Shown piece after piece: positions 20,496 to 27,977 of a stretch of 64,000 bases of DNA (its first letter is position 1; each line of letters starts with the position of its first letter). Location: positions 62,001 to 126,000 of the forward strand of contig JADZAN010000014.1 in assembly GCA_020852815.1 (NCBI GenBank), read 5' to 3'. The position numbers and the translations under genes are program-made. The notes beneath the pieces are model-generated. The model had not been told where the DNA came from. It was given only the letters and a program-made list of their open reading frames with translations, and searched no databases. This DNA is from Gemmatimonadaceae bacterium. Lineage in GTDB: Bacteria; Gemmatimonadota; Gemmatimonadetes; Gemmatimonadales; Gemmatimonadaceae.

Positions 20496-20871
20496 CGGCC
20501 ACTCCCAGCACGCGGAGGACGGTGGTGCGCACCTGCTCGGGGGTGAACGGTTTGTGGATGAAGGAGGCGCCGCGCGCCTTGAGGGCGGCGATGCGCGTCT
20601 CGGAGCCCTCGGTGGAGACGACGACGATGGCGACACCGGCCAGTCGTGCATCGGCGCGGACCTGGTCGATGAGCTGCTCGCCGTTCATGACCGGCATGTT
20701 GATGTCGACCAGGGCGAGGTCGACCTCGTGCGCGGCGAGCGTGGCGAGCGCCTCGGCGCCGTTTCCCGCCTGGTAGACGCTGGTGAGCGGGAGGCCCGAC
20801 AGGCGCAACGTGCGAATCAGCATCGACCGCATGACGGCGCTATCGTCGACCACCAGGACATTGATTGCCAT
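20488..20871 (-). CDS. CheY-like single-domain response regulator
   Basis: 127 residues, a lone receiver. The acidic pair (VLVVDDSAVMR), phospho-Asp near 56 (LALVDINMPVMNG), switch Ser/Thr (VVVSTEGSE) and Lys (FIHKPFTPEQ) are all present. Its placement between cheD and cheX suggests it is either the motor CheY or a phosphate sink; a second CheY lies at 25853. The stop overlaps the cheX start. Confidence 0.9.
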   Translation of the reverse strand: MAINVLVVDDSAVMRSMLIRTLRLSGLPLTSVYQAGNGAEALATLAAHEVDLALVDINMPVMNGEQLIDQVRADARLAGVAIVVVSTEGSETRIAALKARGASFIHKPFTPEQVRTTVLRVLGVADA

Positions 20872-20892
20872 TGGACTCGTTCCTCGATGCTT

Positions 20893-21402
20893 TCAGAGCG
20901 TGGCTTCGCGGCCGTTGGTCTTGACGAGGACTTCCCCCGTCGCGACCTGGAGGAAGACCGTGCGCGACAGGCGCAGTCCCCCGACATCCTCGGCGCGCAG
21001 GATCACGCCGTTCTTCCACAACAGCTTCTTGAGCGTGAGCACGTTGCGCTTTCCCACCTGGAAGGCGTCGAGCTGCTCGCCGTCGGTTGTCGACGCGCCG
21101 CCCACGACCTTCACCACGAGGCGCTCCTTGTGGGCGCCGGCGCGATAGGCGGCGCGAAAGAGCTCGGGGACGCCGGTGTCGACGAACATGCAGGGGTTGC
21201 GTTGTGCCTTCTGCGGGTCGATGTCGGACGAGGGGAGCATCACGTGCAGGAGCCCGGCCACGCCGGCAATGGGGTCGTGCACGCAGACGCCCAGGCAGCT
21301 GCCTAACGCATACGTCACGAGGCGCTCGCCACCCGACGCCGAGATGGCCATCTCGGCGATGCCGATCACGCGGTCTGCCGTGCTTTCCGTCGTTTGCATC
21401 AT
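20893..21402 (-). CDS. cheD: Chemoreceptor glutamine deamidase CheD
   Basis: Deamidates receptor glutamines and can bind CheC/CheX-family proteins. 169 residues with the catalytic Cys in ALGSCLGVCVHD, His in GLLHVMLPSS and the conserved VKVVGGAS segment followed by a Thr. The gene lies between cheR and a receiver gene, 3 bp downstream of the cheR stop. In Bacillus and Thermotoga CheD pairs with CheC; here CheX is the nearest relative. Confidence 0.95.
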   Translation of the reverse strand: MMQTTESTADRVIGIAEMAISASGGERLVTYALGSCLGVCVHDPIAGVAGLLHVMLPSSDIDPQKAQRNPCMFVDTGVPELFRAAYRAGAHKERLVVKVVGGASTTDGEQLDAFQVGKRNVLTLKKLLWKNGVILRAEDVGGLRLSRTVFLQVATGEVLVKTNGREATL

Positions 21403-21405
21403 CCG

Positions 21406-22239
21406 CTACCGGCGATAGGTGGCGGGTTGGACATAGGCAAGCCCGTGCCGCAGCCCGCTGAGGCTCTCGGAGTGCCCGACGAGCAGGTAGCCGCCCGGCG
21501 CGAGGAGCGCGGCGTAGCGCGAGACGAGTTGCTCCTGGGTGGCCTTGTCGAAGTAGATCATGACGTTGCGGCAGAGGATCACGTCGAACGGCCCGCGCAT
21601 GGGCCAGTCGCCCATGAGGTTGAGGCGGGCGCACTGCACCAGCTCGCGCGTCGCGGCTGTCACGCGCACGCGGTCGTGCGCGCCGGCGACGGGCTCGAAG
21701 TGCCGTTGGCGCAGCGCGGGCGGGACGTCGTCGAGCTGGTCGGCGTCGTAGACGGCGGCTCGCGCCTTCTCGAGGACGCGCGAGGAGATGTCGGTGGCGA
21801 GGATGCGCACGCGCGACGCCGCCGCCCCCAGCGACTCGCGCGCCACCATGGCGAGCGAGTACGGCTCCTCGCCGCTGGAGCAGCCGGCGCTCCACAACCG
21901 GATCTCGCCGCGCGCGCGCTCCAACGACGGAAAGACAACCTCCTGGAGGAGTCGGAAGTGATCGGCCTCGCGGAAGAACGACGTCTTGTTGGTGGTCAGG
22001 ACGTCGACCATCTCGGCGAGTTCGGTGCGCGAGGCATCGCGGTCGACGAGGTCGAGGTAGTCGCTGACGCTGGCAACGCCGAGGATGCGCATGCGCTTGG
22101 CGAGTCGCGAGCGCACGAGGCTTTCCTTGCCGGGGGGGAGCTGGATCCCGGAGATGCGCGTGACGAGTTCCCCGACGCGCCGGAACTGCGCGTCGGAGAG
22201 TTCGATGCCGCCGATCGTCCCGAGGACGGGGGGAGTCAT
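21406..22239 (-). CDS. cheR: Chemotaxis protein methyltransferase CheR
   Basis: SAM-dependent methylation of receptor glutamates. About 277 residues: the N-terminal helical domain (LSDAQFRRVGELVTRISGIQ, LVRSRLAKRMRIL) and a Rossmann fold with SAGCSSGEEPYSLAM (SAM loop), FDVILCRNVMIYFDK and YLLVGHSESLSGL. The start ATG at 22239 overlaps the cheW stop (ATGA), indicating coupling. A longer in-frame extension lies inside cheW and was rejected. Confidence 0.96.
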   Translation of the reverse strand: MTPPVLGTIGGIELSDAQFRRVGELVTRISGIQLPPGKESLVRSRLAKRMRILGVASVSDYLDLVDRDASRTELAEMVDVLTTNKTSFFREADHFRLLQEVVFPSLERARGEIRLWSAGCSSGEEPYSLAMVARESLGAAASRVRILATDISSRVLEKARAAVYDADQLDDVPPALRQRHFEPVAGAHDRVRVTAATRELVQCARLNLMGDWPMRGPFDVILCRNVMIYFDKATQEQLVSRYAALLAPGGYLLVGHSESLSGLRHGLAYVQPATYRR

Positions 22240-22754
22240 GCCGAGGCGGGCGTCCGCGCGTCGTCGGTGGGCACCACCTGCACGGCATCGGCTTCGGAGG
22301 CGCTGAGGACGCGATCGATGTCGAGGAGGAGGCGTACGCGTCCCTCGCTCTTGGCGAGTCCCAGCAGGTACTCGGTGTTGACCTCGACGCCGAACGACGG
22401 CGTGGGCTCGATGTCGCCCTCGGCGATGTTGAGGACTTCGGAGACCTTGTCGACGACGACGCCGAGCTGGATGCCGCGCACCTGCACCACGATGATGCAC
22501 GTCTCCTCGGCGCCATCCTGCCTCATGCCGAAGCGCTCGCGCAGGTCGATGATCGGGATGACCTTGCCGCGCAGGTTGATGACGCCGCGGACAAACGTCG
22601 GCGTGCGGGGAACGCGGGTGATGGGGAGCATCCCGATGATCTCATGGACCTTGAGGATCTCCACGCCGTACTCCTCGCTGGCGAGGTAGAACGTGAGGTA
22701 CTTGCCGGCGCGCGCGAGGCGGGGGATGGTCGGGGTGGCGGTCGCGGTGGACAT
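22236..22754 (-). CDS. cheW: Chemotaxis coupling protein CheW
   Basis: Adaptor linking receptors to CheA. About 172 residues of the CheW fold (YLTFYLASEEYGVEILKVHE, VRGVINLRGKVIPIIDLRER, GVVVDKVSEVLNI). ATG 22754 was chosen because AGGAG lies 7 nt upstream; ATG 22760 would be too close to it. Stop and cheR start share ATGA. Confidence 0.96.
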   Translation of the reverse strand: MSTATATPTIPRLARAGKYLTFYLASEEYGVEILKVHEIIGMLPITRVPRTPTFVRGVINLRGKVIPIIDLRERFGMRQDGAEETCIIVVQVRGIQLGVVVDKVSEVLNIAEGDIEPTPSFGVEVNTEYLLGLAKSEGRVRLLLDIDRVLSASEADAVQVVPTDDARTPASA

Positions 22755-22771
22755 GAACATGCTCCTGGCGG

Positions 22772-24937
22772 TCAGGCGACCGCGCGTGCGATGCTGTGGA
22801 GGTGCTCGTCCGCCTCGCCGAAGCGGGCGAGCGTGAGGAGTTCGTTGACGTCGAGGATGAGGCCGACGCGCCCGTCGCCGAGGATCGCGCCGCCGGAGAT
22901 CGCGCTCACCCGCCCGATCCCGTTGCCGAGCGACTTGGCGACGACCTGCTGCTGGCCGAGCAGCTCGTCGACCAGCAGGGCGGTCCGCTGCGTCCCGTCA
23001 CCGACGACCATGAGGAGCGCCGCAGTGGGATCCTCGACGGCATCCTGCACGCCAAAGACGCGGTGCAGGCGGACGAGCGGCATGACCTGGTCGCGCAGCA
23101 TGACCGTCTCGCCCTTGCCCGCCACGGTTGAGAGCGCGGTGCGGGGCGGGCGGAACGACAGGTGGATGTTGATGGTGGGGACGATATACCGTTCGCTCCC
23201 CACGCGGACCAGCATGCCGTCGGTGATGGCGAGCGTGAGGGGGAGGCGCACGATGAAGGTTGTTCCCTGCCCCGCACGCGACTGGATTTCGACGCGCCCG
23301 CGGAGCGCCTCGATGTTGCGCCGCACCACGTCCATCCCGACGCCACGACCGGAGACGTCGGTGACCGTCTCGGCCGTGGAGAAGCCGGGGGCGAAGATGA
23401 GGTCGTGGACGTCCTTGTCGCTGAGCCCCTCGGCCGAGGCGATGAGCCCCTGCTGCATCGCCTTGCGGACGATCCGGTCGCGATCGAGCCCGCGTCCGTC
23501 ATCGCTCATCTCGACCACCACGTTTCCCGAGGCGTGGTAGGCGGAGAGCCGGACACGGCCAACCTCCGGCTTGCCGGCGGCGCGGCGCTCGTCGGTGGGC
23601 TCGATCCCGTGATCGACGGAGTTGCGCACCATGTGCACCAGCGGATCGCCGAGGAAGTCGACCATATTGCGGTCGATCTCGGTGTCCTCGCCCTCGGCGA
23701 CGAACTCGACGCGCTTGCCCGAGCGCGACGCCAGGTCGCGCACGAGGCGCGCGACCTTCTGGAAGGGCCCCTTGAGCGGGACCATGCGCATCGCCATGGA
23801 GAGGTCTTGCAGCTCGCGGACGATCTTCTCGGCGTGGGAGATCTTGCGATTGAGGTCGAGGTGCCCGCCTTGCCGCACGATCGGGTCCTGCGAGATCATC
23901 GACTCGGCGATGACGAGCTCCCCCACCATCTCGATGAGGCGATCGAGGCGCTCGGTGCGAACGCGCACCGTCGGCTCGGCGGCGGCACCGGCGCGACGAT
24001 GGCCGCCCGCGACCGAGGCTCCGCCACCAACTCCGGGCAGCGTGTCTCGCGGCGCGGCCGACTCGTCAGGCAGCGAACCGGCGTCGGCGCGCGCAGCGGT
24101 CGCGCGCGCGACGGAGGCGGCGCCACCGCGCTCGGAGATGCCGTTGGTCTCCGGGTCGCGCACGACGTCCAGCAATTCGTCGTAGCCGGTGGGGATCGTC
24201 TCGCCCCGTCCCTCGACGGCGTCCTGCGTGGCGTCGAGAAGCTCGCGGATCATGTCACACGAGCGCAGGGCGAGATCGGCGTAGCCACCCACGCAGCGGA
24301 TCTCGCGATCGCGCACGCGCGAGAGGATGGTCTCGGCGTGGTGCGCGAACTCGGTGACGTAGTCGAGCGAGAGGAACGCTGAGGTTCCCTTGATCGTGTG
24401 GAAGGCGCGGAAGATCGTGTTGACCGCTTCGGCGTTGTCCGGGTCGAGTTCGAGCGCCAGGAGTGCCGCTTCGGCGTGCTCGAGGAGTTCGCGGCTCTCG
24501 GCGATGAAGTCCGGGAGCAGCGAGAGGTCGGCATCGGCGGGAAGGAGTGCGGCGGCGGCGCCGGAGGCGGTCACCACTTCGGTCGCGACCGCCGTGATGG
24601 TGACCACGGTGGCCACCGGCGTGGGGACGCGCGAGCGGGTGGGAATGGGGGCGTCCTCGTCGGCGCCGAGCATCGTGGCCAGGCGGTCGCGCAAGTCGAG
24701 CCGGTTCTGCGCGGCGACCACGATTTGCTGCAGATCGTTAGCCACACGCTCGCGCGCCTCGTGCGGCGCGGCGGTCCATTGGATGAGCGCATCGCCCATG
24801 AGCGCCCGCACGCCCTCGGGGAGAGCGGGATCGTTGGCGAGGGCCACGAGGATGTCGAGGATCTCGTGGTAGTCGGCGTCGGTCGCCTCGGTCGCGATCA
24901 GGCGCGCAGCGAGGTCGTTGAGCGTGGGCGACGGCAC
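22772..24937 (-). CDS. cheA: Chemotaxis histidine kinase CheA
   Basis: Autophosphorylating kinase that signals to CheY and CheB. 721 residues from a GTG start: an extra helical N-terminal domain (1-95) with no recognised motif, an HPt domain with phospho-His180 (FHTIKGTSAF), no clear CheY-binding P2, a dimerisation region (about 322-390), an ATPase core with N-box HMVRNSVDHGIE (about 435-446) and G-boxes SDDGRGLD and GRGVGMDVV, and a CheW-like C-terminal domain (575-715). The HPt is normally at the very N terminus, so the first 95 residues are unusual. A sigma-28-like promoter lies about 70 bp upstream. Confidence 0.96.
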   Translation of the reverse strand: MPSPTLNDLAARLIATEATDADYHEILDILVALANDPALPEGVRALMGDALIQWTAAPHEARERVANDLQQIVVAAQNRLDLRDRLATMLGADEDAPIPTRSRVPTPVATVVTITAVATEVVTASGAAAALLPADADLSLLPDFIAESRELLEHAEAALLALELDPDNAEAVNTIFRAFHTIKGTSAFLSLDYVTEFAHHAETILSRVRDREIRCVGGYADLALRSCDMIRELLDATQDAVEGRGETIPTGYDELLDVVRDPETNGISERGGAASVARATAARADAGSLPDESAAPRDTLPGVGGGASVAGGHRRAGAAAEPTVRVRTERLDRLIEMVGELVIAESMISQDPIVRQGGHLDLNRKISHAEKIVRELQDLSMAMRMVPLKGPFQKVARLVRDLASRSGKRVEFVAEGEDTEIDRNMVDFLGDPLVHMVRNSVDHGIEPTDERRAAGKPEVGRVRLSAYHASGNVVVEMSDDGRGLDRDRIVRKAMQQGLIASAEGLSDKDVHDLIFAPGFSTAETVTDVSGRGVGMDVVRRNIEALRGRVEIQSRAGQGTTFIVRLPLTLAITDGMLVRVGSERYIVPTINIHLSFRPPRTALSTVAGKGETVMLRDQVMPLVRLHRVFGVQDAVEDPTAALLMVVGDGTQRTALLVDELLGQQQVVAKSLGNGIGRVSAISGGAILGDGRVGLILDVNELLTLARFGEADEHLHSIARAVA

Positions 24938-25005
24938 GGCGGCAGGTTCGTGGCGAAGGACAGCACCACTGTCCGTTTGGGGAACTGGCGGGAGGACATC
25001 ACGAA

Positions 25006-25033
25006 GTGTCGGCCGGTGTTACGTGCCTCTTGA
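25006..25033 (-). promoter_or_regulatory. Sigma-28-like promoter of cheA operon
   Basis: On the minus strand TCAA-N16-GCCGACAC, with the same 16-nt spacing as the flagellin, flgM and flgL sites. One mismatch in each box against the local consensus. Confidence 0.45.
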
Positions 25034-25060
25034 CCACGCCCTGATGAGCGCTCCCTAACG

Positions 25061-25096
25061 ACGAAACGGCGCCATCGCATGGGGGCGATGGCGCCG
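25061..25096 (-). terminator. Terminator after cheZ
   Basis: A perfect 12-bp stem (plus 25067-25078 with 25085-25096) is followed on the minus transcript by TTTCGTCGTT. It separates the cheY-cheZ transcript from cheA. Confidence 0.75.
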
Positions 25097-25130
25097 GGGC
25101 GCAGTTGGGCGGGGTCGCCGACGCGAACCG

Positions 25131-25850
25131 CTAGGCGCTGGCCTTGGTGGCGACGATCTCGTCGGCGACCGCCTGACGCTCGGCGCGGTTCTGCGTCGAG
25201 GCATTCGGATCGTAGGTCACCGGGCCGGTGGGGAGCGACGACGCACTGTCGGGGCGCGCGCCGCCGAAGACCGCCGGGTCGAACACCTTGGCGACGTTGG
25301 CGAGGCGCGTCTCCATCTCGGTCAGCACGGCCGACGCATACGTGAGCTGCTGGCTGGTGATGTCCTGGAACTGCATGTGCCCCATGAGAGCGAACAGTTC
25401 GTCGCGCAGGGATCCGCGGATCGTGCTCGCCGCGTCGTCGGGTTCACCGTGCGTGTTCGCATACGCGTCGAGGTCATCGACCAGCGTGTTGGCGCGATCG
25501 AGGCCGTTGAGGATGTCGGTGGCCGCCGTCTCGGTGGCGCTGGACACCTCGCGCAGCTTGTCATGCGTGTGCTGGATCTTCTCGACGGCGGCGCGCTCGA
25601 GGAGGTGACGGCTCTGGCGCAGCGAGTCGAGGACGCCGAGGATCTCGGCGTAGCCGCGCGCCAGCAGGTCCGAGAGTCCGACGAGCCCGAGCGGGCTGCC
25701 GGGCGTCTGGCTCATGGCGGTGCGCAGGCGCTGCTCGACCGACGGCGCCGTCTCAGCGTCGAGTTCTCCCATCTCCTGGATGGCGGTGTCGACCAGGCGA
25801 AGCGTCGCCTCGGAGTCGTACAGGAGCTCGATGGGTTGTTTGGCGCTCAT
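25131..25850 (-). CDS. cheZ: Chemotaxis phosphatase CheZ
   Basis: Dephosphorylates CheY-P. About 239 residues, mainly a long helical hairpin. The active-site segment GHMQFQDITSQQL carries the catalytic Gln in the family context QxFQD(I/L)T. The C-terminal tail (RQAVADEIVATKASA) is a likely CheY-binding helix, though less acidic than in enterics. ATG 25850 was chosen; GTG 25856, which overlaps the cheY stop, is possible. Presence together with CheX is notable. Confidence 0.9.
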   Translation of the reverse strand: MSAKQPIELLYDSEATLRLVDTAIQEMGELDAETAPSVEQRLRTAMSQTPGSPLGLVGLSDLLARGYAEILGVLDSLRQSRHLLERAAVEKIQHTHDKLREVSSATETAATDILNGLDRANTLVDDLDAYANTHGEPDDAASTIRGSLRDELFALMGHMQFQDITSQQLTYASAVLTEMETRLANVAKVFDPAVFGGARPDSASSLPTGPVTYDPNASTQNRAERQAVADEIVATKASA

Positions 25851-25852
25851 GG

Positions 25853-26230
25853 TCACGCTGCCGCCGCGGCGCCGCTCAGGATCGCATCGATCTTTTCCTT
25901 CAAGACCTGCGGCGTGAACGGCTTCACGATGTAGTTGTTGACCCCTGCCTGGACGGCGGCGATGATGTCTTCCTTGACGCTGCGCGTCGTGACCATGAGG
26001 ATGGGAACGGCCTTGCCGTCGGCATGGGCGCGCAGGGCCCGCGTGAGGTCGAGCCCGGACATGTTAGGCATGTTCCAGTCGGTGATGACGAATCCGACCG
26101 AGGCATCGAACTTTTCGATCGCCTCGCGTCCGTCGCCGGCCTCGACGCACTCGCTGTATCCGATGCGCTGGAGCGAGTTGACGAGGATACGCCGCATCGT
26201 GGCCGAGTCGTCGACGACGAGGATCTTCAT
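25853..26230 (-). CDS. cheY: Chemotaxis response regulator CheY
   Basis: 125 residues, single receiver: acidic pair VVDDSATMRR, phospho-Asp51 in VITDWNMPNMSG, Thr in LMVTTRS, Lys in YIVKPFTP. The WNMPNMSGL pattern is typical of motor-binding CheY. It is directly followed by cheZ. The CCT-AAC codons of MPNM lie in a TGTTAGGC word. Confidence 0.95.
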   Translation of the reverse strand: MKILVVDDSATMRRILVNSLQRIGYSECVEAGDGREAIEKFDASVGFVITDWNMPNMSGLDLTRALRAHADGKAVPILMVTTRSVKEDIIAAVQAGVNNYIVKPFTPQVLKEKIDAILSGAAAAA

Positions 26231-26257
26231 GGACCGGGTCTCCTGCGGGGAATTGTG

Positions 26258-26569
26258 CTAGACGTCACCGCGTTCGATGATCCGGCGCGCGACCTCGCCC
26301 ACGACGGCATCGGCGTCGTAGGCGCCGTTGAGGACGCGCCGCCGCACTTCGGCGAGGCGCTGTTCCGTGCCGGGGGTGGTCGGCTCGAGCTGGGCGGCCT
26401 TGGCACGCCCCGCATCCGAGATCTCGACACGATCGAACTTCTCTACCTGTGCGGGAGTTCGCGTGTTCGCCGGGTCGATCGCGCGCCCCTGCTGATCGAC
26501 CGACTGGGTCGACAGGTCGCGCGAACGATCGGGGCGAATCGGTCCCCCATTGCCGCCTTGGATCTTCAT
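26258..26569 (-). CDS. flgM: Anti-sigma-28 factor FlgM
   Basis: Holds FliA inactive until it is exported through the finished hook. 103 residues: a flexible N-terminal half and the C-terminal FliA-binding helices (KFDRVEISDAGRAKAAQLE, RRRVLNGAYDADAVVGEVAR, RIIERGDV). ATG 26569 is preferred because AGGAGG sits 6 nt upstream; ATG 26575 would abut it. Its own sigma-28-like promoter is just upstream, giving the usual feedback loop. Confidence 0.93.
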   Translation of the reverse strand: MKIQGGNGGPIRPDRSRDLSTQSVDQQGRAIDPANTRTPAQVEKFDRVEISDAGRAKAAQLEPTTPGTEQRLAEVRRRVLNGAYDADAVVGEVARRIIERGDV

Positions 26570-26590
26570 CGGCATCCTCCTTGACTTTTG

Positions 26591-26618
26591 GTATCGGCCG
26601 TGGTGGGACGGAACTTAA
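26591..26618 (-). promoter_or_regulatory. Sigma-28-like promoter of flgM
   Basis: Minus strand TTAA-N16-GCCGATAC; the -10 matches GCCGATA fully. Just upstream (plus 26620-26634) TGGCACG-N4-GCGC has a perfect -24 box for sigma-54 with GG-N10-GC spacing but a poor -12, so dual control is possible. Confidence 0.65.
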
Positions 26619-26686
26619 TGCGCAATGCGTGCCACGTCGCCGGCGAACCACCGCTGATGCGCGGCGCTCGGTTGCGCCGCCAGTAG

Positions 26687-27052
26687 TCAGAGCCGTTCGT
26701 CGACGGTTGGCGGTGGCGCCGGCTCGGCGACGGCATCCAGCGCGGCGTGCGCACCGTTGACCGCACGCGCCTCGCGCTGGCGGCGCAGGAGTTCCTGCAC
26801 GACGCCGCTCCCCAGGACGGGAGCGACACCGGTTCCCTGCAGCAAGGGCGGGGCCACGCGGTGCAGCTCGGCCACCGCGGCACTAATCAACTCCTGCACC
26901 TCGGCGCTTGGCGGCTCGACATCGTTGGAGCTCGCCGCCGCGGCGCCGGGCGTTTCCGTCAGCTGCGCCTGCAGGGCGCCCAGCACCTCGGCCAGGAGCG
27001 CGGTGTCGCGGTGCGAGCGCGGCTCGAACGGGGATTCCCAGCGTGGAGGCAT
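26687..27052 (-). CDS. Hypothetical protein in the fliD-fliS-flgM operon
   Basis: 121 residues, not recognised. N-terminal residues 10-35 and 50-105 are predicted helical and Ala/Leu/Glu-rich (TALLAEVLGALQAQLTE, VQELISAAVAELHRVAPPLL, VVQELLRRQREARAVNG); the rest is Pro-rich. No signal peptide. It is framed by the FliT-like gene and flgM, so a flagellar secretion-chaperone or rod-related role is possible but unproven. Confidence 0.55.
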   Translation of the reverse strand: MPPRWESPFEPRSHRDTALLAEVLGALQAQLTETPGAAAASSNDVEPPSAEVQELISAAVAELHRVAPPLLQGTGVAPVLGSGVVQELLRRQREARAVNGAHAALDAVAEPAPPPTVDERL

Positions 27053-27067
27053 GGCGCGACTCGCCGC

Positions 27068-27496
27068 CTAACGGGTGCGGTCGAGATGCGAACGCCCGGC
27101 GCCATTGCCGCGACCGGCGACGGATGCATAGGCGTGGCGCGCAGCAGAGTCGTGGCGCAGGCGGTCGAGCTGCTCGCCGATGACGAGGCGCGCCGCGTGC
27201 GCCTTGCGCGCCAACTCGCCGTTGACGCGCTCCGCCTGCGCCGCCGCGGCGCGGATGGGGCGCAGCGCAGCATCGAGGGCGTCGCGCGTGGATCGGGAGG
27301 TGGCGTTGCGCCGTGTGTCGCCGAGCGACGTGGCCAACTGCGTCGTGCGCGGCGCGAGCAGCTCACGCGCGTCGAGGGCGGCAAGGAGCGCGGCCTCGTC
27401 CCCCGAATCCACAGACTGGATGGCCGTGGCCGTGAGGGCGGTGAATCGCTCGAGGAGCTGCAAGAGCTCGGCCGCTCCCGGCACGGCAGGAGGCAT
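27068..27496 (-). CDS. FliT/FlgN-like flagellar export chaperone
   Basis: 142 residues, almost entirely alpha-helical with heptad-like leucines (LLQLLERFTALTATAIQSVD, RELLAPRTTQLATSLGDTRR, NGELARKAHAARLVIGEQLD) and a basic C terminus. Length, composition and position directly after fliS match FliT or FlgN chaperones for hook-cap or hook-filament junction proteins; identity is by context, with no diagnostic motif. Confidence 0.55.
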   Translation of the reverse strand: MPPAVPGAAELLQLLERFTALTATAIQSVDSGDEAALLAALDARELLAPRTTQLATSLGDTRRNATSRSTRDALDAALRPIRAAAAQAERVNGELARKAHAARLVIGEQLDRLRHDSAARHAYASVAGRGNGAGRSHLDRTR

Positions 27497-27501
27497 GGCG
27501 C

Positions 27502-27915
27502 TTATCCGGCGGCGACGGCGTTGGGCGACTCAGCGGCGGCGCGGGCCACCTGCGAGAAGGCGTCGTGCAGCTCGCCGGCGAGGGCGATGATGGCGTCGAG
27601 CCGCGACGCATCGGGCTTGACGCCCACCACCGAGAGCTCGGCGAGCATGAAGGTGTAGATCGCCTGCAGCCTGGCGGCGAGGTCGCCCCCCTTCTGGTGA
27701 TCGAGGGTGACGAGGAGCTCGGTGAGCGCAGCGCGCGCGCGCTCCAGCGAGTCGGAGCGCGGCGCGGCGTCGGCGTCTGCCAGCTGCAAGCGTGCGCGGC
27801 GCAGGTTGATGAGCAGGTGCTCGTAGACGATGACGACCAGTTGCGCGGGCGAGGCGGAGAGAACCTCCGCCTCGCGGTATCGCGCGGCCTGCTTGGCAAA
27901 TGCGCCGTACGACAT
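27502..27915 (-). CDS. fliS: Flagellin export chaperone FliS
   Basis: Binds the disordered C terminus of flagellin in the cytoplasm. 137 residues with the family N terminus (YGAFAKQAARYREAEVLSAS, PAQLVVIVYEHLLINLRRAR) and the central helix (LDHQKGGDLAARLQAIYTFM). Order fliD-fliS-fliT-like is conventional. Confidence 0.95.
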   Translation of the reverse strand: MSYGAFAKQAARYREAEVLSASPAQLVVIVYEHLLINLRRARLQLADADAAPRSDSLERARAALTELLVTLDHQKGGDLAARLQAIYTFMLAELSVVGVKPDASRLDAIIALAGELHDAFSQVARAAAESPNAVAAG

Positions 27916-27977
27916 GCAGCCTCACGTCCAGCGTGCGAGTGATGGACCTCGTGCGGACGGCCCGTGGCGGCCGCAGG

